Positions 26,128-39,600 of a stretch of DNA of 64,000 nt are shown one piece after another. The notes beneath the pieces are model-generated. The model ran no database searches. It saw nothing but the letters and a program-made list of their open reading frames with translations, and had not been told where the DNA came from. Source of the DNA: Oikopleura dioica. Lineage: Eukaryota > Chordata > Appendicularia > Copelata > Oikopleuridae. Each line of letters starts with the position of its first letter. Positions within the stretch are counted from its first letter, which is position 1. The position numbers and the translations under genes were made by a program. The DNA lies in the NCBI GenBank assembly GCA_907165135.1, contig OU015568.1:9184501-9248500 (forward strand), written 5' to 3'.

Positions 26128-28145
26128 TCAGGTCTTTATGATTTCCGAAGAAGACGTGTCAGGATGTCCTTTTGAATAAGCAGTTTCTTTTCGATTTTCC
26201 GCGGATCGAGGTGAGATGAGATAAAACCAAAGTAAATTAAGTAACAGGCTAAGGGAAATGAGTATAATTGGAACAATATTGAGCTCTGGAGTGAGTTCTC
26301 TCACAAATTTGAAGATAAAGTGTCCGCCAACGAGAGTCCCGATATGCTCGGCATGATGAATTATTGTATTGACGAGCCCCTAAATAGTTTATAATGGTCG
26401 TCACTTCCAACCTTTCGGGATCCCGAATGTTTCGGGATTTCCCGAATCTTTCGGGATTACTCCCGAATCTTTCGGGAATTCCCGAACCTTTCGGGATCGC
26501 CCGAATCATTCGGGAATTTCGGTTATAAAAAAAGGGTATAAATGCCGAATTCGGGCATTTTACTTATCAAAAAGATAACTCTAGCTGCCTTCGTCAAATT
26601 CGATGGTCTAAGAAGGCCATACCTTGTTTCAATTGTGAATTTGCAGTCAAAAAGAATGTGTGGGCTCCGCGCCTGTCTTATAGAGAACTTCATGAGTTAT
26701 AAATCCAATTATTCGTGTAAATTATTTTTTCCTTCGTGCCTTCATTTGCTTCAATAAAGATGTACTTAGACGTTACTATTTTGCTTAAGATATTTTCTCG
26801 GACAGAAATCATTCAAAAATCATCCCCGAAAGGTTAGAAGACAAAAAGGCCCATTTTCACTGCGAATGTTTCGGGAAATCCCGAAACATTCGGGATCCCG
26901 AAAGGTTGGAAGATTCAACCGTTTATAATATTCATATAAGATTCAAATTTCTCACTAAAACTGCATTGTCATCATCCAAATCATAGAAAAATATCTTCGA
27001 AACCGAGAAAAATATTTCTCTGTGGGATTTTTCCTTTCGAAAAAGCAAATCAATAACGCATGAAGAGCAAGAGGAAGACCAAAACCAACAAATATTCCTT
27101 TGAGTCCCCAAATTTCATCGAGTTCGTTCAAAATGAATATCATAATATATGCCCTTGTAAAAATTTGCAGGACGAACTGAAAGCATTTGTAACAAATTGA
27201 TTGTTAGAATAGATAATTTACCATGATAAAAATAAATCCAACTCTTAATGCATTTACTTTATTGTCGTACTGCAAGATTTTTTTGTGCGAGGTTACCGAC
27301 CATGAGAAAGAAATCAAGGATATGTACATCGAGATAATTGGAAGTAAAACATTTCCGATTTTGCCTTCTCTAATCTCATCACAGAATATATTTTCTTTTT
27401 CTATAATTTCTGTTCGTCGACAAACATTAAGGATGTGAAATTGAAGAAAAACCTTTGATGGAATGATTAGAAATTTTACTCAAATTAAACAACCTGAGGA
27501 GCGGCTTGCAAAGCAGCTTCAATGAATCTTATTTTCATAACTTCTTTAAAAATTGCAATATTATTCTTTGCATCGTTATTTTTCCACATCTGATAAGCAG
27601 GACCCAACAGAAAAAGGTGGAGAATAATGACCAGGAGTGATTTTCGCTCTTCATCTGATAAATTAGTAGAGTTAAATGATGTCCAAGCTGATAGAATGCC
27701 AGCGAAAAGCACAATAGAAATTGTTAACAGTCCCCAAAAATAGTTCTCCGTCGTAACATATTTGACTCCCAGCAAAATATCGGACCTTGTTAATTGAAAA
27801 TTATACCATATTTTCAAATTGTTTTATTTACCCGATGTCGGAACAATAGAGACCAATTGTCGACAATATTTTGATCAAAGTAATTGTTTGTCGAAATTTG
27901 TATCCGCAACTTAGAGTCACTGTCATAAATAACGCGAAAATGAAAATAATTGTAATCATTGGTCCAAGAACAAAAGTGTTCGTTTGCGACAGAGCAAGCT
28001 CTTGCCAAATCGTTCGATTAATAATCAATGCCGGTAATTGTTCATTAACAAGGTCAGTATCATCTTCTTCATTTCCTCCAACAGGGTTCCGCAAGCCGGG
28101 CATAGTTTTATAAGCATCAGAGTAATCATCGTAGTCGTCACTCAT
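26128..28145 (-). CDS. XK-related membrane protein (XKR family)
   Basis: The start is ATG 28145. Exons: 28145-27832, 27785-27494, 27452-27223, 27176 to about 26960, and 26379-26128 (stop). The first three introns are canonical and 28-46 bp. The protein opens with an acidic N-terminus followed by multiple membrane segments. Family features are visible: HLFLLGPAYQMW, then RFIEAALQAAPQVFLQ, matching the XK pattern of a leucine-rich HLxxLGP segment and an E-x-x-PQ-x-LQ helix, and later SLISFSWSVTSHKK. XKR proteins include phospholipid scramblases activated in apoptosis; there is no clear caspase site here. The donor of the fourth intron is not resolved (reading on gives a stop at MTMQF), and that intron holds a TIR element. 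Confidence 0.75.
26404..26912. mobile_element. 509-bp element with 43-bp perfect terminal inverted repeats
   Basis: The first 43 bases (26404-26446, starting CTTCCAACCTTTCGGGATCC) recur as a perfect reverse complement at 26870-26912. Next to the left end lies a run of imperfect CCCGAATCTTTCGGGAT units (26447-26518), themselves palindromic. There is no transposase, and no flush target-site duplication is obvious. It sits in an intron of the XK-related gene. I read it as a non-autonomous DNA transposon (MITE). Confidence 0.8.
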
Positions 28146-28735
28146 TTTTAGCTTTGAAATTTTTAATTAAAATATCAATCTTTTCTCTATTTTTTCTTAA
28201 TAAAACTCCGAAATCTTAATGATCTTCTGACTTGAAATGTTCGTAATTTTTAACGATCAAGGCCCTCTTTTATTATGTTCACAAGCAAGGCGTGATGCGC
28301 ATAAAGAAACTGAAGTGGTGTACTTTATTCATATTTTGGATGTGCCTAATACCATGTTACAAACATTTTTGATTCTTATTAGTATAAGAATGCTGAGTGT
28401 CAATAAGTCAAAAATTTGAAAAATGAGTTAGCTTATCACCTAAACGATGCTACGTGATAGTTTTCAACTGCTCAAGGAAAAAGAAGAACCAGTCCACCTT
28501 TGGCAATCACGAACGTTGTCGTGAGTGGTGGTCTCCCTGCATTTCATTAGTAGATATTTTTTCGAAAACTTGAATTTGCTTGTATCGCCCCTGAGAATAA
28601 ATTATACAGAGAAAAAGCACATTGAATACTTGGCCATTGAAAATTGCTCCAGATGGGAAATTATTGCACCAAAGAAGTTAAAATCATAAACTTGCCAGGT
28701 AAATAAAGATCAAAAGGCGTTTACGACTTCGAAAG
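28146..28735. other. Intergenic region, divergent promoters
   Basis: This separates the start of the XK-related gene (-) from the start of the coiled-coil gene (+). It is AT-rich and I see no supportable gene or repeat. Confidence 0.5.
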
Positions 28736-30265
28736 ATGACGGAAACAACGAGGAAGGACTCAAAAAGCGTTTCCGAATTCACAGTCGACTGTTGATCTGA
28801 TTCAAAAATCGATGAGCCAGCATTCCAGGACTCGGGTTCATGTGATTTTCCTGGCAGCCATGTTGTTTTTTTATATTTACAGTTGAAAATAACGTTAGAA
28901 GTAAGCGAAAATGAAAAACAACAAGACCGTTTCCTCGGGTCGTATTTGAGAACAAAGCTCTCTGTAGACAGGTGAATTACATTTTTAAGAGCAGATATTC
29001 CCTCAACTCCCTTGAACCCTCAAAAAAGGGCACAATCCCGACCTGTGGCCGTGATCCAGCCCCAACGCCCTTCAAGTGCCAACATCAAGGACTTGCAACG
29101 TGTTCAAAATACCAATTTTCACTACTTTTTCCCTCGTTTTCGAGTAATCCACTGCCTCTTGAACACATGACCAGATCAATTCTATCGTCGAGGAAAGGAC
29201 AAAAAACCTCAGCCAAGGTATATATTTTATTCTTTGTATTGCGTTCTTGTGGTTTGCCACCTGCACAGGTGAAAGGCCATCAAGATTGACTGTATAAATC
29301 TCCGTATAGCTTACGCATCTTTCAGACTTGGAAACGACGAAGAAGAAACTTGAGTACTTGGAGAAAGAGCTTGCTTGTTCAACACAAGAGCTTTCTTTTT
29401 ACAGAAACAACTTTGGCAGCGGAAAATCAAGGAGCTCCTTCCCAACTTCTCTCTTGTCGAAGCTCTCTGAATCGAAAGAAGACATGTTCTTCAAAAGACA
29501 AAACCATCAGTCAACGATGTCGATGCCCTCTCACTACGAAGCGACGGGGCATTCGTTGAAGAAACAGATCTCGAATCCAGTCCCGATTCAGACAAAAGTT
29601 GTTGATCATCGAAAAAATCTGTCTTTTTCGCTGCCTCGAGATGAAATTCCATCGGTAAATTTGAAAGGAAAAGCAATTATTCCATTTTCGCTAGGAAAAA
29701 CTCGTCAGAATTCCTGTCGTTGCTGCAAGTTGTTCGGATTTATCTTCGACTTTTGATCAATCGACGCTGACAGATTCAAGCTCCGGCGAATCGTATTCCG
29801 GATCAGATGACGAAACGCTCAATGGAGATGATGGAATCGAATCCCGCTCTCATTACAGGTTCCTCTATTTCGCAAGAGTCATCCTTTTTTATTCAACTTT
29901 CTAGCGTGAGCCCTATCGGAAGTGGCTCTCTCTCGACAATCAGCCGAACCCTTGAGGACGATTGCCAGGCCGTCCCCAGACTCAATGAGAGGAAAAGGCT
30001 TTTACTAGCTGCTGCTTGTCAGATTATGTAACATTCTTTTATATTTTCACCTTTTCAATTCAATAAATTCTTTCCCTCTTCAAAGCAATCGCCCAGTGCC
30101 AATTCAGGAAATGGAAACGCTTCAAAATAGCCCGGCAATGCAATCGCAGCTCCTGCAAAGACTTGTTCATCTAAAGCATAGCAGGTACTAGAATCAGATA
30201 TTTCGAGAACCAGAAATTGATTTTTCAGAGAAATGTCGAAAATAACCGGCTATCCTTCTGAATGA
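28736..30265 (+). CDS. Uncharacterised coiled-coil, Ser-rich protein
   Basis: I do not recognise the family. A chain of exons joins in phase: ATG at 28736 (MTETTRKDSKSVSEF), an exon from about 28990 to 29108, 29175-29217, 29326-29654, 29695 to about 29850, about 29925-30026, about 30090-30183 and a last exon ending at TGA 30263-30265. The middle forms a likely coiled coil (VEERTKNLSQ, then DLETTKKKLEYLEKEL), followed by a Ser/Lys-rich stretch, an acidic Ser-rich segment (SSSGESYSGSDDE) and a hydrophobic/helical C-terminus (RLLLAAACQI, then QLLQRLVHLKHSR). Introns are about 40-105 bp with GT-AG ends, except the first junction, which is tentative. There is no signal peptide, so it is probably cytosolic or cytoskeletal. 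The neighbours do not suggest a role. Confidence 0.55.
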
Positions 30266-30509
30266 AGCAATTTCTTATCTTCATAATTGACTTGCCCAAA
30301 CATTGCTATTTTTGAAATAAATGCAATTCGTTGAACCATTTTTATTTTGCATGCAAATCATTTGACATGAATAGATCATCTTCAGGTGGGATCAAAATAT
30401 GTCTAACATTATCCTTATTATGAAAGTTTGATCGATTGAACGGGCAGTATTTTGAGTAATCAAAGCTGCTTGTACGGCTGATTTTCTTCTTCGTAAGAGT
30501 TTATTTTTA

Positions 30510-31104
30510 TTAATCATGAAACTGTAAGAGTTCGTATCCATTCTCGCCGGGTAATATCATATTTGGAAAGCGGTGAATTTCTCCATCTTTTCCCAGGGCA
30601 ATAATTGATCCTCGGTCTTTGATTGGTACCGCTTCGCATAAGGTTTTCTCCCCACAATCTTCGTACTCACTATCAGAATCCTCCGGTTTTTGTTTCTTCT
30701 TTTTACGACTTGGAATGACGATTTTAACAGGTTTGCCAACATTCCAACGATTTTTCGCGAAGATATTTTTCTTCTTTTCTTTGGTAAGATCTGCTTGGGC
30801 GCGGTCAATGTTGAGTTTAATCGTCGAGCAAAACTGGTCAGAAAGCCTCATTCCAGTGCAAGGGTCTTCGAAGAGATTCAGTTTGAGTGAAGTGTTCTTC
30901 TCTTTCAAAAAAGGTTTCGGGTCCACCACAAGCTCCTTGTCTTCGGCAAGACCCAGATGACGATTTCCTCTTTCTCTCAGATTCTTCAATGTAATCACTT
31001 TATCAACAAGCAGCTTCTCCATTTCACTTTTAGGTAGGGTTTTCAAAATATCAGGAGGTTTATTCGGAAAAGGAGAAAAGTTTTGCCAACTTTCTCGTTT
31101 CCCG
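30510..31104 (-). CDS. Uncharacterised Lys-rich protein (C-terminal exon)
   Basis: An open exon runs from an acceptor at about 31105 (CTTTTAG) to a stop at 30510. It encodes about 198 residues: a Pro-rich start (PFPNKPPDILKTLP), a charged helical part (EKLLVDKVITLKNLRERG), a basic patch (SRKKKKQKPEDSDSEYED) and a final LPGENGYELLQFHD. The frame is well populated and the ATG-less start means an upstream exon exists. A candidate first Met at about 31195 on this strand was not joined confidently. No family recognised; the basic-acidic patch could be a nuclear signal. Confidence 0.5.
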
Positions 31105-31639
31105 CTAAAAGAGAGATTCCCGGCTCACTGATCACGGAATTCCGCTTTTTGCGGTTTTAGCCGAATCTGATATGAAAATTTGAAATAAATCGAACCATTG
31201 TTCCAATAACGCGAAACTTCTAAAGAGTTCGCCGCGCAATCGAGGGGACCGTCAAACGCAAATCTCTCAAAATTGAATAAATTTGTGATATTTGAGAACC
31301 CTTCCCTCTTTTTGTGACCTTTTTCTCTGAGGATACTTGAGATTTTGTGGGTCTCTGGGGAGGTTAGTGTCTTGGGAAGAGCAAGTCATCTCGATGACGA
31401 ATTAAAACCGGTTGAATAGAATTCTAAGGAATCGCGTATATCAGCGAGTATTTAAATTGATGAGGAAGTAGAACAAAGTATCTTATTTTTACTATATTTT
31501 TCATGAGTTTATTTTCCGTGAAAGAAGAAAGGGATTCGGTTAGCAAATATCAGTGAGCATGAATGAAAAAAAAGAAGAAAAATCGATGATCGAAGTAATT
31601 TTTCGGTGATGGAAGATGGGAAGAGCGAATTTTCCACTC
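31105..31639. other. Gap between the Lys-rich and TBC genes
   Basis: AT-rich sequence between two minus-strand genes; it should hold the 5' end of the Lys-rich gene and the 3' UTR of the TBC gene. Nothing else is supportable. Confidence 0.4.
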
Positions 31640-33779
31640 TAATCGGATAGGTTCAGGAGTTGCTTGATAATCGGAGGAGTCGAGAGAGAACGGGAGATTT
31701 GAACGAGGAGTGACTGCGCCCGCGCGAGGATTTCGTCTGTATCGACATTTCCGCTGAGCCTGTTAACGACCTGGAGAATCTCGCTGAAAAGGGTTACTCA
31801 GTGGTTTCGTCTTTGTAAAGTCTTACCAGTAGCCGAACTCTTCGTTCATAATTTCTTTTCGTTTGAGATCCAGGACAGCGGCGGCGATCAAAAGATGGAA
31901 ATTCGCGCAGGGAGAGCAAAGCCACGCTAGAAAAGGAGATAAGTCGGAAATTGTACCCTTGTCTCTTACCATCCCAAATTGTTGGCAGCGTCTCGTGTGT
32001 TGCAAGACGGCGGAAAAGGATGAGAAACCAGGGGAAGCAAAAATACATGTGTCCGGACTCTTTTCTGTCGAGGAAGCGCACCATTTCTCCATCTGTGAAG
32101 GCCAGTACTCGTCGCAGCGCTAGAAATTGTTTTAGATTTTCAAATTATGAAAAAAGAACCTTCGAATTGTCGTTTGATTGCTTCTTGTGATCTTTCAAAG
32201 TTTCCGCGGACTCGATACATGAATTTCGCAAAGACCCAGAATGCGTCGATGTCGTCTGGGTAAATGTCCAAAATAACCACGGCAATGTCTGACATTCCCT
32301 GGACGTAGCCGATGTCCTGGTCGTAGATACAGTAAGTCGTCAATAACTCACTAAGAATCTCGTAAAAAGAAACAGAAAAACTTGGTAAACCTAAGGCGTT
32401 GGATTTGCTCAGCATTAAGTCGATGAGGATCTGTTCTAGTGACATCTTTGGCAATCAGGCTTCTTCGTTCTCGAAGAATTGTACAGTACTCCTCTTGCTC
32501 AGCTGTTAGGCCTTCCCATTGCGCTCGAAGAGTATGGTATTTTTCTAAACATTGGTGATTGAAAACAAGGAAGAATAAGAGGGAAAGCTCCTACCTTCAG
32601 GATTTTTAATGCTTTCATAACCCAAGAGCTGTTTCCAGGCAAAAGGTCTTGCTCCGCCCGTCAGCCCACCTCTGAAAATCTTCTCTTTGATCGCCTTGTA
32701 CCGTCCCGCCAAAACAAAGTCTCGGAAGTCATCTTCATCCACCAGCGTTGCTCGAATAACCACAGGTCGTTCCAGCGGCAGTTCAGGTTGACCTTCATTA
32801 AAAAATGCTCGAGAAATGGGGCTTCTTGCTACTTCTTCTTGAATATTCGACGAAATGGCTCTTGTGATCTGAATTTGCTCGTGTAAATGCGCGCGCAGAA
32901 GTTGGGATAAAACAGACACCTTTGAGAAAATGCCAAAGCCGCGGTTCAGAACATCTCTTCCAGACGCGATTCTCGGTTCAGGATCGTCTTCCCAAAGCGA
33001 TAGTCGAGCATCTTTCGGTTCTTCGATTAACTCAAGCTTGTATTGCCCAGAGCCTACTTCCTGATTACCGGATGAGGAAAAACCCTCGTCGGTGGCGCTT
33101 GAACCCGAGTCTCCATTTTCCATCAAATAATAAATTCGACGACTGAAAACGAAAAGAAAAAAAAAGAAGTAAAGCTAGAAAAAACAACTCCCAAAAGTGC
33201 GCCACCGATGATATTAACGGAGACGAGAAATGTCACGAAACGTCAGTTTTTATCCCGCTGACTCAGAACTTCTGACTCAGCAGGCACTAAAAACCTAAGA
33301 TTCTTTTCATCATCCGGGTTCCTTGATAACAAAAAACGCCTGGAACGCGCTTTCAACCCTTTCGATGCCTCCAGGGCCGAAGTGAAGGGATGGAAGAGTT
33401 GCCCCGTCGCGCAGCTTGATGACCAAGTATCGCAGGCCGGAATCGTTGCGTTTTGGCTTGAAGTACTCGGAGATGTCATTCAGGTCTTGGCGGAAACCGG
33501 TGTCGAACGCGGAGCCGCCGAGAAAGGTCCAATCTCCAGCGGCGATCGGCTCCCTGAAAATCGATGGAAATCAATTAAAAGTAGCTAAAATCTCGCAATT
33601 TCAAATTTCAGTTGGAAACTCACCAAACAAATTCTCTTCTTTGCGAACTATCATGCTCAATTATACTGATTCTTCCCGACTCTGGCACTGCATTTCCATG
33701 AACTACAAAAACCAATAAAAAATGTCCATTTTCCGTTAAAAATACCTAAAACGTTTTCTTCCTCAAATATAATTCTCAT
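31640..33779 (-). CDS. TBC1D15/16/17-like Rab GTPase-activating protein
   Basis: Start ATG 33779 with N-terminal RIIFEEENVLVH, like the KIIYEQEGVYIH start of TBC1D15. Exons resolved: 33779-33746, 33702-33624, 33553 to about 33250, about 33139-32595, 32544 to about 32391, about 32353 to 32160 and three more to the stop at 31640-31642. The N-terminal region resembles the TBC1D15 Rab-binding part (LRYLVIKLRDGATLPSLHF). The TBC domain has the arginine finger (KDVTRTD) and the glutamine finger (DIGYVQGMSD), then a HMYFCFPWFLILFRR segment and ANFHLLIAAAVL. Such proteins switch off Rab7-type GTPases at late endosomes and mitochondria. Odd: in the third exon the frame changes at six A/T at 33331-33336; one base fewer restores FLLSRNPDDEKNLRFLV, which aligns with the family. 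The next junction (before 33139) also looks non-canonical. Confidence 0.85.
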
Positions 33780-34100
33780 TTATAAATTGTAAATTTCTAA
33801 TTTTCAGTATTTTTTTCTCCGATTTCAAGGTAAGTTTCTGTGTGTTTTGAAGCAACTTGGTTCGAACTCAATCACGAGAAATTATCCTTTGCTCTTCGAT
33901 CGTCGATTGGTCAAGACTTTCCACGCATGTCTCGTCCCATCAGATGAAAGGGAAAAGATTTTTTGACCTTTCTACGAAGATTTATCGATGAGGCATGCAT
34001 TCGTGTTCAATAAGGAATCGTGACGATCGAGTTATTGATGATTTCAAATATTGATTTGAAATCGAAGATTTCAATGGATCAATTTGAAAACAAGGTTTGT

Positions 34101-34116
34101 GGCCCTAAAAAGGGCC
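34101..34116 (-). terminator. Histone 3' stem-loop of H2A
   Basis: Read on the minus strand: GGCCCT TTTT AGGGCC followed by ACA, 30 bases after the H2A stop. This is the SLBP-bound hairpin used for 3' end cleavage of replication-dependent histone mRNA. The loop is TTTT instead of the usual TTTC. Confidence 0.9.
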
Positions 34117-34146
34117 GGGTTTGAGAATTTCTCAGTGAAGAGAAAT

Positions 34147-34746
<600 letters not shown>

Positions 34747-35109
34747 ATGGCCGCTACCAAAGGTTCCAAGAAAGCTATCGTCAAGAAGGCTCCCCCAGCC
34801 GGAGACAAGAAGAAGCGAAAGGCTAAGCGAAAGGAGTCCTACTCCATCTACATCTACAAGGTCCTCAAGCAAGTCCACCCCGACACCGGTATCTCCTCGA
34901 AGGCCATGTCCATCATGAACTCGTTCGTGTCAGACATCTTCGAGCGAATCGCCAACGAGGCCTCCCGACTCGCCAAGTACAATAAAAAGTCGACCATCTC
35001 TTCCCGAGAGGTCCAGACCGCCGTCCGACTTCTCCTCCCCGGTGAATTGGCCAAGCACGCCGTCTCCGAAGGAACCAAGGCCGTCACCAAGTACACTTCT
35101 TCCAAGTAA
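34747..35109 (+). CDS. H2B: Histone H2B
   Basis: Intronless 120-residue H2B. Lys-rich N-tail ([20 protein letters not shown]), then the conserved [35 protein letters not shown] and the C-terminal [20 protein letters not shown] helix including the ubiquitinated Lys (VTKYTSSK). It packages DNA as a dimer with H2A, its divergent neighbour. Length and ends are normal for the family. Confidence 0.98.
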   Translation: MAATKGSKKAIVKKAPPAGDKKKRKAKRKESYSIYIYKVLKQVHPDTGISSKAMSIMNSFVSDIFERIANEASRLAKYNKKSTISSREVQTAVRLLLPGELAKHAVSEGTKAVTKYTSSK

Positions 35110-35133
35110 ATTTCGATTTACTTCGACAAACCC

Positions 35134-35149
35134 GGCCCTTTTTAGGGCC
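35134..35149 (+). terminator. Histone 3' stem-loop of H2B
   Basis: GGCCCT TTTT AGGGCC followed by ACA, 24 bases after the stop codon. Same TTTT loop as the H2A copy. Confidence 0.9.
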
Positions 35150-35765
35150 ACAAATTCTCAAAATTTCTTTGAAAAACTGCCAGCATCTTTTCTTGAAAGA
35201 AAATTTGCCGAACTTCAGTCTTATCCCCAGAAATATATTGGTTATAAAATGATGCCAGTGTTACAGGAACAAAAGGCCGGATGACCAAATCATTGTTGAT
35301 AATTACCTGCATTATACAACCGTTTACCGGTATTATGTGAATGATATGAAAATAAATGAATGAATTGATATAATTTTCTTGTTTGACTCAATGAAACAAA
35401 AGCAGTAATGCAAAAATATTTCATCTTCGATTGAATATCCTTGAGTTCTGGGCAAAAAATCCTTTATTTCCAGTAGCACGTATTATTCTCACTTATTGTA
35501 CCATATTTTAAAATTTGTTGAATGCGTTTATTCTTGATATTATCCTACATTCAAGGCAGATTTTTAAGATCAGTGACCAGACTTCTGTTATATTTTTCCG
35601 GAATTTTAAATTCCGAATTTCCCATCCGCCAATCTATTTTTGAAGTGGGTCTTCTACCTTTGAAAATATTGAACTGTGTCCAACAGCACGCATCGTCACG
35701 GCTCAACGATTTTTTCAGTTAGCCCGCCAAGCGCACTGTCAATAATCTCGCCCCCTGGGGAGGTG
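35150..35765. other. Spacer between H2B and the H4 promoter
   Basis: AT-rich with AATAAA-like strings; no gene or repeat that I can support. Confidence 0.5.
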
Positions 35766-35800
35766 GGGTTGTCTCCACTACGGCCGCTCCGCGCAAATAT
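35766..35800. promoter_or_regulatory. H4 promoter: shared 11-mer and TATA box
   Basis: GGGTTGTCTCC (35766-35776) is the inverted form of the motif in the H2A/H2B promoter. AAATATAA lies at about 35795-35802, some 60 bases before the H4 start codon at 35860. Confidence 0.65.
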
Positions 35801-35847
35801 AACCCGCCGTCGCCAGGCAGAGTGCATCACAAAGTAAAATTTGTTGA

Positions 35848-36171
<324 letters not shown>

Positions 36172-36218
36172 GGGTTTCATACTCTTTTCACTTGCCTAGC
36201 GCTCAAACATTGCCAACC

Positions 36219-36234
36219 GGCCCTTTTCAGGGCC
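36219..36234 (+). terminator. Histone 3' stem-loop of H4
   Basis: GGCCCT TTTC AGGGCC followed by ACA: the classic loop TTTC, unlike the TTTT loops of the H2A and H2B genes nearby. Confidence 0.92.
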
Positions 36235-36669
36235 ACAAATTACTCGTTTTTCAACTTCATATGTGTTAATAAAATGCTGTCATAAAAATTCTCTTTTATG
36301 TTAGATAAACTAATAATAAAATAAAATGATGCTGAAAATCGTTTATTTTATTTTCAATGAATTATTGAATAAGAAAAGATGTGAACAAGCATTCTTCAAA
36401 AAAGGCCGTCGAAGAAGCAGAACAGAGCTGAAAGACCATTGTTGAGACAATATTTGAGAATTTACAGCGGATGTTCTTAAAGTTTAATAATAAATTTCTC
36501 CGAATTAATAAGTTTTTGTTCATTCATTAGCAAAAACACTGGACTTACCTTCGTCATTTCCAGGTGCATCAAAAGAGTAGGTTTTTTTTAATAAAGAAAC
36601 TGCTAAATTATTAAAATTGCTTTTATTCCGACTTGTTGGCAAACTCACACTTCAGAACTTTTATCAAAT
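36235..36669. other. Gap between H4 and the polycystin-like gene
   Basis: AT-rich with AATAAA strings shortly after the H4 stem-loop; nothing else seen. Confidence 0.5.
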
Positions 36670-39600
36670 ATGCTCGATCATGTTTTTTACTTTATATTTT
36701 TGCCGAGAGTTCTTGCATCTTGTGTGGATCCATGTCAAGATAAACCGAATTGTCAGACTTTCATCGACTCGTGCCACGTCTCCACAACCGCTCCTGCTGA
36801 AAATAGAGGATCTTTTGCAATAACGAAAGAATACGAGTTCAGTTTCGGCACTCACATAAGAAAGTGTGACCTTCATTGGCCTGGAGTTATCGAACTTACT
36901 GCTGGCGGACCGTGCCCTTACGGTGAAGTATCTCCGAGAGAGAATCGTGTTTTCGGTTTGTCTATAGTAGATGGTGCACTGTACCTCCCGGACGGATGAA
37001 AAATTCATAAACACGTTTTTGTTTTTTTGAGAAAGATTTTCATAATTTTTCATCGCAGAAAATAGATACGTCAATCAAGATCCTCCCGAAAATTGGGGCT
37101 ACGGAATAAACTCAAATTGCGGACAAGAGGTTTCCCCTAGAATTCCCTGTGAATTACACGGATGGCATCAATATACTCTTGAGCAACGCGAGATTCGACC
37201 TGGAGTTATTCGCCAACAAGTATGGAAAGAAGATACTATTGCGGAGCATGTAGAACTTCTGGCGGAAAAAGAGTACCAGACAAGCAATGTTCTTGACGGA
37301 GAAATTTTGAATGTCATGACCTGGCAATCAACCTTTGGTGCTAACGACGAGCAACATACGGCTGCTATTAAAAACGTATTCTACCAAGGTTGCTACAGCA
37401 ATTGCGTGGAAGAGGATCAATGGATATATGGGGAGGGCCAATTTTTGCGGCATTATCCGCCGAGTACTGGATTGATTGAGAAGGATACATTAGAAGAAGC
37501 GCAGGTAAGACTTTTGAAGATCATGAATTATGAAAAGACCTTTATTTGATAGAGATTATGCTCAATGACAAGTGATTGCGGCGGAGTAACAAGCATTTAT
37601 AATGGCCAAATATATACGCTTCGTCATAAGACTGATTTCGTTGTTTCTACAGATTATGAGAACTCCTGGGTTAAAGTCTTTAAAGAAAATTGCACTGAGT
37701 TTGTGGACTCTTGCGGAGCGATTCCAGAACGAAATAACCTCCTTACTTCCATAACGATTCCACTGAATTTTTATGTCAGTGTTGAAATTCGAACAAAAGC
37801 ATTTACTCTATCGAAAGATTTGAACATATTTTACATTATAAATAACGAATGGAACTCTTCGAACAAAGGGAAAAGACTCTTTGCTATGTGGCTTGATCAT
37901 ATTAGCTCTGATGGAGTCACAGTTAATGAAGATTTCTGGGTTAGGAAATGGATAGATTTTCATCACGACGCTTTCTGTTATTAAAAAGATATCCATGAGA
38001 AGATTTGTGGAGCAAAATGACGACCCACACTACTGGGGCATAGGAATGAATGTCAAGTGTAAACCTGGATATTGGCAAAAATTTTCAATTGAACAGCGCG
38101 AAATTCAGCCCGGGAAAGCGCTCCGAACTTTTAGGCACGGCGATGAAATACTTCATCAAGACTTGTCAGATGTTCAAAACACCATGACTGGCGACGTAGT
38201 CAAAGTATACCTTTCCCAAGATTCCGACAATACAGCAGGAGAGCTCGCAGAAGTTCGAAACTTCTACTTTCAAGAGCTCGAACCATGCTTAGATCCATGT
38301 GATGGGTACGAAGATTGCACAACTTTCATAAATTCCTGTGAAGCTCATGTTGGACCGAACATCAACAAGCTGTTGTTTGGAAACTTTATAGCGAGTATGA
38401 ATATGAAAATAAGCTTTGAGTATAAATGTGAAAAGGATGGAGAAGCCAGAACTGTAGTTTATATGACTGAACATGATTCAGCAGGAAAAGATAGAAAATA
38501 TCCCAACATTTTATTTTAATATAAGTAAAATTCATTCATCTTTTTGAAAGGAGAGCCATTGAACCACGTTCCAGGGCGATATTTTGATTTGAGAACAGAT
38601 CCTTATTCCAATAGCATCACCAAAACTGCCTTTACTAGACATTTCATAACTGTATCTGACAGCCATTCTGAGAGAATAACAGTTCCTCTACCGTCAAGCT
38701 GCAATAACGGAGAATGGATGCGAGTGGACTTTGAGATTCGAGAGAGGGAAACAGACATATTGATGTCGTCCAGAGAGAATAGCACCGTTGTTTATCAAGA
38801 ATCTTACTCAAAATCTTCTATCAAAAAAGATCGTCCAATATTTGTTTACCTTGGGCGTCCTGTGTACGATTATTCAACAGTTTTTCCCTACCAGAAAGTG
38901 CGAAATCTAAAACATCAGTCGTTTCCTGACATGGGTCCCTGTCCAGATCCTTGCTATCGCCTTGATGACTGCGTGACTTACGTCGATTCTTGTGAAGTAA
39001 CGCCAACAAGTGGCACAAAAGCTGGCGTGATGTACTTACCAACATTAACATTCAAGATCAACATCGATATTATGTGTCCGACGGAAATAGTCGCAAATCA
39101 ACCTGCTGGGAAAGCGAACAATCTTGTGAGCGTTGCGAAATTTTCGTCGTTTAATCCTTTATATTTGGAAATAAGAAGAGAATTTGGAGTCAATAGCAAT
39201 AATCAGCTATATTTTAACAGGGATTATAACAACCAGACAGCAGGTACTCATAACCTAGTATCGTTTATACCAGACGTTTGTAATGGATAATAAATGCTGT
39301 ATCACCATAATCAACCAATTAGAATCTTTAACAAGGCACGAAATTATCCATTTTAAAGGCAAAATTATCAAGTCCATCAAACTAAGGATGGAAGTACAGA
39401 GATGGGACCACTTTTCAAGTCCGAGCTTCAACAAGATGGCTTGATAATTAACTTCGTCGTCAGAGGCATTGTGGGTCATTCTCCTACTTATAATCGGGAC
39501 GTTTTTACAGGTCCATCGACTCTTGGCTCAACAAATTGCGAAATTCGCAACTTTTATCTTCAACAGTGTCCCGAAGCTTGTTCTGCTCTTCCATCCGCCC

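Noticed and set aside
33840-33900. tRNA-like B-box (GGTTCGAACTC near 33857)
   Set aside because: No matching A-box or cloverleaf around it.
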